Shown: one piece after another, positions 22,560-31,979 of the stretch
Position numbering within the stretch: position 1 is the first letter of the stretch
Layout of the letters: every line of letters begins with the position of its first letter
Assembly: GCA_030704615.1 (NCBI GenBank)
Contig: CM060733.1
Coordinates: 38,254,001-38,318,000, forward strand
DNA: 64,000 nucleotides
Source: Takakia lepidozioides
Lineage: Eukaryota > Streptophyta > Takakiopsida > Takakiales > Takakiaceae
Reading direction: 5' to 3'
Notes under the pieces: model-generated
The model's database searches: none
What the model was told of the DNA's origin: nothing
Seen by the model: only the letters and a program-made list of their open reading frames with translations
Position numbers and translations under genes: made by a program

Positions 22560-25500
22560 CACCTGAAACCGGGGTCGGTTTTTTTGGAGGAGGAAAAGAA
22601 GGACTCAAACGGCCTTGTTGTGCTCCACGATGATTTCGGCGATGGCAAGGAATGGCGAGTTCCACCATCGGACAGCGTCATATACAGGGCTGTTGGGGAC
22701 TTCATTTGCACGTCAAATGCACCTTCTATCCTGGCACCTTCCACGAAACAATCCACGAATCAGAGAGTGGCTACCTCAAAGAGAGAAGTCCGCAACGAAG
22801 TAAATCCAGAGCCGAACCCATCCATGAAGATGAGCGAGAACCGGGTTGTTCACAACCTGTCCGACTCAGACGAGGTCATGGAAGTTCCGAGGTCGTCCTG
22901 GAGATCAGGCAAGTCCTCAATGGACGTCAGTGGAGGAGGGAGTCATATTCCCAGCACGAGCACCGCAGTTCGATCTATTCTTGAAATTGTGCGAGGGCTT
23001 CACCTGGAGGGACACCGGTCGGAGCTGGCCGGGCTGGACTACAGCAAGTTCGCAATTAAATCGGTTACATGCCTTCCCGCCGATGTCGACGGTAATATCT
23101 TCTTTGAGTTCCCTCCTCGGGCGGACTACTCGAGGGCGTCCGGAACGTTGACAGATATGGATAGAAAACATGACGGTCATCATTGGTGCGTTACCAAAAC
23201 CACCAGCATGAAGATGCTCGATGGTGTGCGGGTGCGCTACGTTGTTTGTGCGGGCGCGTTGCGGTGTTTCTCCCCAACTTGCTTCCACTTTAAATCCAGA
23301 GGTCACAGGAACGAGACCGATTGGACAGGCACAGCTCATCAACCATTTCGAGCTCAGGAGAAGGTTCCGAACTCCACATTTAAGTGTGCGCATTCAAAGA
23401 ACCACCACACTGCATGTCTGTTTGTAATGCCAAGCAGTTCTATGTGTTGCACCGTTTCCCTGACCTCACCCGAGCTTGCATACACGTTGGTTCCCATTGT
23501 CACAAATTGGCGAGGGGGAACTCGCGGGAGGCTGCCCACGAGGCAGAGCAGCTCGTTCAGGAGGAGGTTAAGTTGAGACGGGTGCCAAACCCAAACAGAT
23601 ACAGCTCCAAGCCGCCCATAAGATGGCATTGGCCAGAATTATGTCGGAAGACGGCTCCGATAGAGTTCCTCTCGATGAGAAGGAAATGGAGGCATTGTTG
23701 GAGTCGGTGTCCCACGTATGTTCACCGAATGTCCGAAACCACATTGTCTCATGCAAACAGAAAATTGGGCGTGGCTCGGATATGCACTCCATTCTGGAGG
23801 TGAAGCGACGATGTGGATATGACTACATTCATGGAAGTAGGTTTCCAGGACAAGGGACTGAGGCAGATCGTTGTTTCGTATTCAAAATGTCCACGTGTGG
23901 ACCTGGCAGCGGCGTCGAACTGGTCGACAGGATGACGAGTGGGGACTTGTCAAACAGTTGGGTCATGTTCGACCATATCAAGCGAATTACAAATCACCAG
24001 TGGGTGACAATGGGTGCACATGTCTACGACACCCACTGCAGGATGCTAATGACAATTGTTATTTGTGAGATGAAAGGAGAGGACACACAATCGGAGATGC
24101 TTCTTTGGCAGGGAATAAACGAACAGATGGCCAAGGCGGGATTGCCCCCTCCCAATTTCTGTGGTTTCATTGGGCTGCCATCCGAAGGGTGTACGGGCAA
24201 GACCCCAATGTTCCCATGGAAGGCAAAGAGAGATCTTGTGGGTTCCATTTTCTGCAGAGCCTTTCGCAGTACACAACCAGGCTCGTGGCGCCAGATTTCA
24301 GAGAGGAGCACCGTTCCATGTGCCTTGCGTGGAAGCGCGCTCCCACCTTGGATGATGCAGAGACACAGTTTGTATGTATACGGGCTTGGTGGACATCGTC
24401 AGGTGCTGTAAGGAAATCAGACGAGGGAGCAATGGTCAGTTGGCTAGAATGGTGGCATTATCGTTTTCTCCAGTTCGGCGACTATATGCGGGAGGTGAGT
24501 TGCACGAATTCGCGTCCCGTTGAATATTATTCTTGGCCATATTTGTAACTTGCTTGTAACCTCAACATGTGCTTGTGCAGGAAATGTGTCTCGACTCCGA
24601 CACCGACATGCCTACGACAAACATGGCCAAATCAGTGCACTCTTCCTGGCGTGCCTCCTCTGCAGCGCATCTGGTGGACATCCTCACTGCCACAAAGAAG
24701 GACATTGTGAGGTCAATTATGCAGCAATGCAGGTACAACGAGTTATTGAAAGGGAAACAGTGGGGCTTGGGGCCGGACAGGCAGGAAATGCTGATGCGGA
24801 CTGCCTCTAGATCGAAGAATCCTCGGAAGTGGGTGGTGGCCTTGCGAGAGGGCCTTCGGGACACGCCATTGCTGCGAAGAGGCCAACATTTGGAAGGAGA
24901 TGTTCATACCCGTCCAGTGAGACGAAGACTTGACGAGGCACCTGGCGGAGAAGAGGATTCATGGCGAGCTGACAAGAATATTCACACGCTCCCTCGTGGT
25001 CCGGTGATGTTGCCCGAGGAGGTCTCGTCGAGCACCGCAAGTCCTGCACGTTCAAGATCGCCATCTCCTTAGAGCACAGGGCGCGTGCCCCGGCAACCTA
25101 ACGAGCCATCTGTAGTAAAGCAGTACAACATTCCCATTGTGGAGACAAGAGTATCGGAGTCACAGTGGAGAATTGCGAGGACATTGCCGGCATTTCGAGG
25201 GAAGTGCTGCGCCATCCGGGTGGATACGAGAGCACGCTGTGGTGAGATGATTCGGAGGAACCCACACGGTGCTGTACCTGCACCTTGTTTCAGCGGCAGA
25301 TTTTTGACTCCCACATTTGCTCACGCCACAACGCAGACATTTTGGTTCTGTAGGCACGACATAATGACCTGTGTATTTGGCAAGCCTAAGTACGGGATTC
25401 AGGGAATGCCGGAGCCTCCGGACGTCTGGCCTGTTGTACCGGGTTGCAACCTCTCTCAGAATGAGGCGGATGCTCTATCTGCAGCAGGATTTTGAATGGT

Positions 25501-25998
25501 GCAACGCACAGACATCCCGGCCCACGCATTTCCGGTTCCTCAGACCCAGCCATTGCAGACTGCTCGGTCCAGTAGAGACGGATTGGACAATTCTGCACAT
25601 CCCACAATGCGATTCGGAAGAGTGAAGAGACGACACCCTCCCAACAAGTTGAATGAGACTCGGATTGCCAATGCTCTTGGGATGGCTTGCACTATTCAGA
25701 GCTCCGTGGACGTACCCCCACCCGGCCTTGGGCGTGTGTATCGGATGGCAACGGTCGGCTCGGCTGTACGCGACGATGTATACACAATTACGATTGGAGT
25801 GGAGCCGACTTGCAATTGTACGGACTTCTCGTTGATGGAAGCAAATAAGGGTTCGAAGTATTATCCGTGCAAGCATCTGTATTACATTTACCTGAAGAGG
25901 TTGAGGATGAACGTGACTATTGATGACTTTATTCATGCACCGGCGTTGAGCGTGAACGAGCTGCACAAACTCCTCCTTAGGGATTCCAGAAATCATTG
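22560..25998 (+). pseudogene. Mutator-like (SWIM) transposase pseudogene, copy 1
   Basis: Transposase of a cut-and-paste DNA element, recognised by its domain order. A Cys-rich N-terminal module lies near 23240-23420 (VVCAGALRCFSPTCFHF, then CAHSKNHHTAC). A central block follows at about 24000-24300 with HVYDTHCRMLMTIV and NWAAIRRVYG, as in the DDE core. A SWIM zinc finger (CNC then PCKH) lies at 25811-25876. The frame changes near 23425, 23615 and 24165. A likely intron (GTGAGT..TTGTGCAG) joins YMRE to EMCLDS near 24495-24580. In-frame stops are TAG at 25070 and TGA at 25493. A paralogue at 41757-42708 aligns over the last 300 residues and has Arg where this copy has the TGA. MULE membership is inferred from the SWIM finger and layout. 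Confidence 0.68.
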
Positions 25999-25999
25999 A

Positions 26000-26948
26000 T
26001 GGGGCAAAGGGAATCCTCCATATGGATATTTTCAATTGCATTTTGTTGTATCAGACTTTTTTTTGCAGTGTAATGAAATGCACCCCAAAACTCCTGGAAT
26101 GAGGCAATATTCCATTCAAACTGAGATCCAACAGATTTTTTAGGTTACGGACCCTATTACCGCGAAATTCGGCGCCATATTTGCACATGTCGCTGGGAAT
26201 TGGCATGAGCGGAAGACGAAATATCATGAGCACAACTGTCAAAACTACAATTTTCCCTTTAAGGGGCCAAATAATATATTTGTTTTTCCTGACACATTGC
26301 ATTAAATTATTGTTTTTTTATTGTTTTTTATTTTCGAAATTTGTACTTCTGCTCATGAAAACCGATTGTCTTACTACTCCGCTCATGCCGCTCATGCTCA
26401 TGAAATAGCTAACCTCGAATGAAGGATACCCCGCACTTCTTGAGCGCATCAAGACCCATAGGGCCTTCTCCGCAAATAGTACAAAAAAGCGAAGTATTAC
26501 TAGTAGCACTACTGACCATAGGGTGACCGATGTCGAGGATGAGGGCCAGACTAGTGAGGATGAGGATGAGGGTGAGCGACGTGAGGATGAGGGCGAGAGT
26601 GATCGGGGTGATGATGATGGTTCGCAGGATGATATGTTGACCCTCGAGGACCTTGAAGTCCATGAGGGTATCTAGTACTATAGAAGATGCATATTATATA
26701 ATGCTTGTACATGATAGGAGCCTTGTTATGTTTTATTGATTATTTCTAGCAGCAGTTGCTTGTCATCTAATTTGCGATGTCTCTCGCGGGCTTGCTTTGT
26801 TGTGTGGACATATAGATTACACCTACAAAGAGGCTCTAGGAAGGTTCTCGGCCCCAAGAAAGGTACTACAATTTACAAGGCGACCGGCCAATGTGCGGGG
26901 GTAATATAAAGCAAATAAATAAAATAAGATGAAAACATCATTTGAGGG
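26000..26948. other. AT-rich spacer with an acidic open frame of unknown origin
   Basis: Between the transposase relic and the next palindrome array. On plus, 26409-26675 is open for 88 codons after a stop. It reads LLERIKTHRAFSANSTKKR, then a long Asp/Glu-rich tail (SEDEDEGERREDEGES), and ends at TAG 26673. It has no start codon of its own and could be the 3' end of a lost transposon gene. I could not assign a family. Confidence 0.3.
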
Positions 26949-27345
26949 GCGACCCCCTGGGGGTCGCTTTAGGATTCACCCAAGCATGCCCCTTCCTGTC
27001 GCCTGGAAACACCGACCCCCCGTGGGTCGCTTTAGGTCCTGCGCGTCGCTTATAAGCATCGACCCCCTGGGGGTCGGTTTAGGATTAACACAAGCAAATC
27101 CGTCCACCGACCCCCTGGTGGTCGCTTTCTGCTCCCCAATAACTTCCCGTGAATCGATTCCCTAGGGGTCGCTACTAGCGAAACCCCGGCCCATCTATAC
27201 CAGTCACTACGTAACTCCGACCCCCCGGGGGTCGCACAGTGGTGATACCACGACCCCCGCCATACCTGTCGCTAAGTAACTCCAACCCCCTGGGGGTCGC
27301 ACAGTGGCGATATCACGACCCCCGCCATACCCGTCGCTATGTATT
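26949..27345. repeat. Array of GACCCCC-type palindromes
   Basis: A perfect 19-bp palindrome (GCGACCCCC-T-GGGGGTCGC) occurs at 26949-26967. Six related copies follow near 27013, 27060, 27105, 27151, 27216 and 27281, mostly with the central CCCCCNGGGGG conserved. The last two are parts of a 64-65 bp tandem repeat that also carries GTCGCACAGTGG and ACGACCCCCGCCATAC. It differs in core sequence from the arrays at 27.8 and 44.0 kb but shares the GCGAC/GTCGC ends. Confidence 0.8.
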
Positions 27346-27407
27346 ACCGCGGTTGGGGACATCTCAACGCTACAAAACCAACAAAACAGACAAACAACCA
27401 TTTTTCG

Positions 27408-27665
27408 CCAATTTCCAGTGACCAAAAGTACTTGAAATTCCATATCTCAGAAAAAACCAATTTATTGTTTTCCATGAATTTATTGAGTAGTTTTTATCCA
27501 GTCATTGTCCTAGGAAATCCCACTTTGTTATTTTTGCAATCTCCCCTGTCGAGGCTTCATGTATTGATATATCCAGATCCCGGTTATCAGCGTCACGTCA
27601 GTCAGTCAATGTCAGGTCACGTCAAACCTGACGCTAAAAGGACCTCCGTCACGTCACGTTCGGGG
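27408..27665. repeat. Single copy of the AAGTACTTGAAATTCC repeat plus an ACGTCA cluster
   Basis: It carries CCAAAAGTACTTGAAATTCC, CACTTTGTTATTTTTGCAAT and CCTGTCGAGGCTTCATG, the same words that form the tandem repeat at 45.0-45.96 kb, in the same strand orientation. Several CGTCACGTCA-like words at 27590-27660 follow, and similar ones occur at 44915-44960. These link the two flanks of the kinase-relic region as one repeat family. Confidence 0.65.
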
Positions 27666-27774
27666 AATATTCTGGTAAAACTAGTACTAGGTAAAATACT
27701 GCCACTTAAGCAGCCACGTCGTCGACACGGTGGTGGTGGCAAATATATTTTGAAAATTAACAAAATGAATGCGA

Positions 27775-28425
27775 CCGCTAATTCACTTTTTTTTTTAAAT
27801 AAAAAAATAAATAGCGACCGCCATTTTGGTGGTCGCTTCAATTTATTTAAAAAAAAAAGCAAGGCGGTCGCACAATTTTGCAAATATATACAAAACAATC
27901 GACCGCCATATGGCGGTCGGTTAATTTCAAAATTATTTAAAAAAACAAGCGACATATGAAAATAAAAGTGACTGCCACACCGGTGGACGCTTATTTTAAA
28001 ATAAAACAATATTTGCGACCGCCAAGCTGGTAGTCGCATAAATTTAAAAATATATAAAGTAAAAGCGACGGCCAAACTGGCAGTCGCATAAATTTAAAAA
28101 TATATTAAATAAAAACGACCGCCAAACTAGCGCGCTTAAACTTGAAAATATAAAGATTAAAGCGACTTGGCAGTCGCGTTTTTTTAAAATATTAAGAATA
28201 AAAGCAACCACCATATTGGCGGTTGCTTTATTTTAAATATGTAAACAAATGATGCGACCGCCATACCGGCGGTCGCATTATATTTTTAAATAAAAAACAT
28301 TAGCAACCGCCATATGGGCGGTCGCTTAAATTTAAAAATATACAAAATAGGAGCGACCGCAATAGTAGCAGTCGTTTGTGTTTCATAAACAATAAAAATA
28401 GCGACCGCAGTATTAGCGGTCACTT
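27775..28425. repeat. Phased GC-rich palindrome array, left copy
   Basis: About 13 imperfect palindromes of the form GCGACCGCCA, 1-4 bases, TGGCGGTCGC are separated by 25-28 bp of AT-rich DNA (TTTAAAAATATA-like). Examples start near 27815, 27900, 28015, 28066, 28116, 28204, 28254, 28301, 28351 and 28400, so the period is about 48-50 bp. Arms vary between copies while keeping pairing potential. The same array occurs at 43974-44790. Confidence 0.88.
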
Positions 28426-28429
28426 AATT

Positions 28430-28855
28430 TTAAAATTATAACAAATATGGTTATACCGTTTTTTTTGGGTAGGCGCTATTGGTTCGTCATTTATTCATTT
28501 CACTTTCATTTCACTTTCACCCTTCCTGGAGCATATATAAGGGAACAGGGTCACCAAGCTCATCACTTCTTTTGGCACAAACACTTGAGGTTGCTTTGGA
28601 TGTTATCTTCCATTGAACGAAAGTGTGGCCCAAGAGAAGGGTGCGCACCTTTTGCCGTTGTGGCTTCCACCAAAGCCACTTCAGCAGATTGTGTATAAGC
28701 TCAACACTACAACGCGCATCGACCCACTTGGGTTGGTGACAGGTGTAGAAGTGTTGGGCTATCGCATTGCACTCTACATTCACAATACGTTCATTTATAG
28801 GTGATTGTTTTTTGTTGCTTACATCACTAGGGCCCAGGGGAGTGGATATTGGGTG
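28430..28855. other. Spacer between the left array and the zinc-finger fragment
   Basis: A few short open frames occur on both strands (for example 28613-28804 on plus), but none shows a recognisable motif or a clean splice context. It may hold the promoter or a first exon of the plus-strand zinc-finger fragment that follows. Confidence 0.3.
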
Positions 28856-29150
28856 AAGATGAGGGAGGAATGGAGCCCTTGGTATACGGTAATCCCGAAC
28901 ACTGTCAGTGTCACTGGCAGTGTTGAGTGCAACCTATGTGGACTGAAGCTTTCTTATCGTAAGGATCGACTGCTCGCTCACTTTGGCTATACAGGTGTGA
29001 AGAGTGCCGGGGTGGGTTTATGCCCTAAAGCATTTATGCGGGTAAAAAACCATTTTGCCTAGTGTGGAGGCAATATTCCAATGTCTCTGGATGTGGACAT
29101 GACCTCTGCTCCCATGCCAACAACATTAAGTCCACTAGGACTGCAATATT
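28856..29150 (+). pseudogene. BED-like zinc-finger fragment
   Basis: The plus frame begins MREEWSPWYTVIPN and contains VECNLCGLKLSYRKDRLLAH followed by GVGLCPKAFMRVKNHF. The CxxC, the His about 16 residues on and the R-x-x-H-F spacing resemble a BED-type finger as found at the N-terminus of transposases. A TAG at 29060-29062 interrupts the frame, which then continues as CGGNIPMSLDVDMTSAPM without change of frame. A CAG (Gln) to TAG change would explain the stop. It lies just inside the left palindrome array on the strand opposite to the kinase N-lobe. Confidence 0.45.
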
Positions 29151-29584
29151 CCAAATTCCGTATCAGTCAAAATGGACATGAAACCAAGAACTGAGCACCA
29201 AATCTCCAATTCATTCAATTTATGGTGGGCCGTGGCTTTAAGCTGGCCGGGGTGGCTGATACGTTCGTTTGAACATGACAATCTCAAATGACCTGATGTT
29301 GTTGGCATGGGAATAACAAAAAGAGTACTACAGAATTCAGATAGAGGAACAACAATAGCATCAAACACCTTACTGTAAATATGATTGTTGACATTGGTTA
29401 TGACAGCTGCGATCAATAGAGAACTCGCACCATCAGTTGCAACTTGCACTCCAGCAGCAGTACCGGTCCGCCGAGTACATAAAGTTCCGTTGTAAATAAT
29501 AAATTGCATTCGCTCGAACCTCACGGATGTCATTTCAACAAAACCGGCCGTATACTGTGTCACTGTTTGTATGTTCCAATGTTC

Positions 29585-29737
29585 CAACGTTTTTGATAAG
29601 GTTATGAGAAAAACGATGTATTGGTTCCGTACTAGGAGTTAGACAACTTACGTTCCATATCTCATTCTCATGGGCGACACTACCATAAGAGGCATGGGTC
29701 TGTAAGTAACAGGTGTACATGTAACCTCCGGACGTGC
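29585..29737 (-). pseudogene. Kinase N-lobe fragment, second copy
   Basis: The minus frame SGGYMYTCYLQTHASYGSVA followed by HENEIWNVSCLTP matches, residue by residue, the larger kinase relic at 30679-31266 (GGRMCTCYFQTYTSYARVA, HPNEMWDVSCLTP). Similarity also continues into the non-coding flank. The fragment ends near 29737, where kinase sequence of the opposite strand begins, so an inversion or template-switch junction lies here. Confidence 0.5.
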
Positions 29738-29738
29738 G

Positions 29739-30510
29739 TTGAGACAACATAACGACGAGTGTTTGGAAGTGAAGTTCCAGCATCCGGGGGTTATCTCATA
29801 TTTTACTGTGAATGCACGTGAGGTAGAGGGTTACATTCGCTGGTGGAATGGGGGGACAATACGCGACATGATGAACCTTGACAGAAAATATGGCAACGAT
29901 TCGGACAACAGGGTGATTCTAGAACAAAAGGAAACGCAAAGTTCTAGGAATGCGACCGCTTGCTTTGTTTCCGGAAAGTGCGCAGTAAACTTGCATGGGC
30001 ATTGGTGTGCATCATGGATGCTATCCATAAAAACAGTGTCATGCACAACGACTTGTCCCCGACAACATCTTGCTGCATTTTCCAGATGGCACCGAGGAGA
30101 TCAAGATTGGGGTGTGTGATTAGGGCTTAGCCATCCCATTGGGCATATGCAAAGCCTCGCCGTACCAGTTTGAAAACCAAGACAAGTTGGACCGGGAACT
30201 CGCGAAAAGATAGTGGGTGGAAAAAGATATTGCATTGGTTTTTAATGTGAATGCCATGGCCCCCCCCAGGACATGATGTCGGAGGCCTTTGCCGTTGGGA
30301 AGATAGCGATACGAATAAATGACGGCGCTCATTATGATCAAAATATATTTGAGGACCAATTTACGGGAGGTTGTTGGCATTCAATGCTACAAAGGTTGTA
30401 CGACAACAACAAAGAAAGAAAGAGTCACATTAGCCCATGTAGTACTTCGGTTCATGGGCAAGCCATTCAATTGGCCTGAGCCCAAAGACGTATATATGAC
30501 GGAGTAGACC
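29739..30510 (+). pseudogene. Protein-kinase domain relic (hinge and C-lobe)
   Basis: Plus-strand kinase landmarks occur in the right order. KFQHPGVISYFTVN and GYIRWWNGGTIRDMM correspond to strands 4-5 and the hinge. MDAIHKNSVMHNDLSP corresponds to the catalytic loop (HND in place of HRD). DNILLHFPDGTEEIKIGVCD, then a stop, then GLA corresponds to the metal-binding loop, where TAG at 30121-30123 replaces the middle codon of a presumed DWG/DFG. One base is missing after LSP at 30060, and a second TAG interrupts AKR..WVEK. The frame is therefore broken in at least three places. The N-lobe of a similar kinase lies on the opposite strand next to it, so the gene has been inverted or rearranged. 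Confidence 0.6.
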
Positions 30511-30678
30511 ACAGTCTCGTATATATGAGATTTGCATCGGTACAATGGTTCTTTACTGAAGACAGAACTCAATTTTGATCGTGCATGTAATAAATAAAGT
30601 CTCATTGTAAATATTACATTGCATATGCTCGACCCTGGCACCTGTCATCGCAACATAAATGGTTTGTGTATTGTCTCA

Positions 30679-31266
30679 CGGTTTATATTTGTAATGTTCC
30701 AAAGTTTCTGCTAGGGTTCCGAGAAAACGATGTATTAGTTCCGTAGGAGTTAAACAACTAACGTCCCACATCTCATTCGGATGTGCGACCCTAGCATAAG
30801 AGGTATAAGTTTGAAAGTAACATGTGCACATGCGACCTCCGAAGTCCGAACGTTCGAAACTAGGTCCACCGAATGGTTTCTCTGGATTTTTGGACTTGGG
30901 TTTTTTTCCCGCTAGCTCCCAACGCTCCGGTATTCTAGAATCGCCAACAATCCTACACTGACGGACCTTAGCATATCCTCCTTCTTTGTAAGGGCCAATC
31001 TCTACCACCTTTGCACTTGAGTTCAGGTAATAAAGACCAGTTGGGCCTCCCCCGCCCGATGACCCTACCTTCCAAGGGACAATAGTCCGGCGATGTGAAT
31101 TCTGTCGAGCAAGCCCAATACTTGACATGCCGCATTAACTCAGCTTTGGCGGAGGGCACCCGACCCTCAATTGTTCTACCCTTCCATGTCTTCATTAGCT
31201 GCCTTAAATTCCACGTGGCGTCTTTCGCCCTGCTTTGGATCCACTTGTCCCTGTCCGCCGTCCACT
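30679..31266 (-). pseudogene. Kinase-gene relic: exon 3' part with glycine-rich loop and N-lobe
   Basis: Read on minus from 31266, the frame runs KWTADRDKWIQSRAKDATWN, RQLMKTWKGRTIEGRVPSAK, then, after one frame change near 31075, SAKVVEIGPYKEGGYAKVRQ. EGGYAKV fits the glycine-rich loop. ERWELAGKKPK fits the strand with the ATP-binding lysine. YARVAHPNEMWDVSCLTP fits the C-helix to strand-4 HPN region. It stops at 30679. The upstream half of the same exon lies 11.9 kb away at 43147-43431, and the two halves join in frame across the 10-bp target duplication. The first part (WTADRDKW onward) is not a domain I recognise. Confidence 0.6.
31257..31266. repeat. Left 10-bp target-site duplication of the 11.88-kb insertion
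   Basis: GCCGTCCACT here and at 43147-43156. On minus it encodes the KWTA turn of the interrupted kinase-gene exon. A 9-11 bp duplication is the size Mutator-like elements make. Confidence 0.75.
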
Positions 31267-31979
31267 GGGGGGTGCTATTCCGTGAGCCCGGAGATGTGAG
31301 CCTGTGAGCCTAGGAGCCCGTGAGCCCAGCACAGGCTCACGCCACGTCAGCATGTATACAGGATCTATTTTCGCGGGTGTCACCTATTACCGCGGGTTGA
31401 TCAGCCCTTTCCAGGGAATGCAGATTGGATGTGTTACATCCATTATATCCATCCTTTCTATCCATTGCATCCATTTAGACGTTATTAACATACCAAGCCC
31501 TTGCATTGGAATGTGGCTACGTCGTGAGTAGGTGCACACTCACATCATCCAAAGCGGATCCCTGGGAAATGTTTTCTTACGCACCACCCTTGCGAACATA
31601 TATGATATGTGCAGGAGCTCATGGATGCTCACCAGAAGAATGCCTGAACGATATTTGATCACGTGGATGTTAACGTGATGGATTTACCAAGCATTCTTCT
31701 GGCGAGAATGGTTTGGAGACTAACGAGCAAATGATGCGAGAATGCTTTGCCCAAACCAAAGACGATTGTTTGTTTTTGCAATGCACACAAGCCTGTGAGC
31801 TCCGGAAAACACTAAAGAGATTGAAGGAACAATCCAGGCAGTCCATGCAACCCCCATCTCCAACGATAGTTTGTTCCCAAGAATTTGCATCTCACGCACA
31901 CATTGCAAACAGGACAACAAGGACACACAACCATCCCATTTCAAAATTGGCCCCGAATAAAAGTAAGAGAAAACTTGAT

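Noticed and set aside
22371-23576. A 401-codon open frame starting inside the palindrome array
   Set aside because: Its first part only reads through self-complementary repeats, which are open on several frames. The real coding signal starts after about 22560 and shifts frame near 23425.
27775-28425. Resemblance of the phased arrays to a CRISPR array
   Set aside because: The repeats are themselves variable palindromes, the spacers are simple AT-rich sequence, no cas genes are present, and the setting is a eukaryotic nuclear genome.
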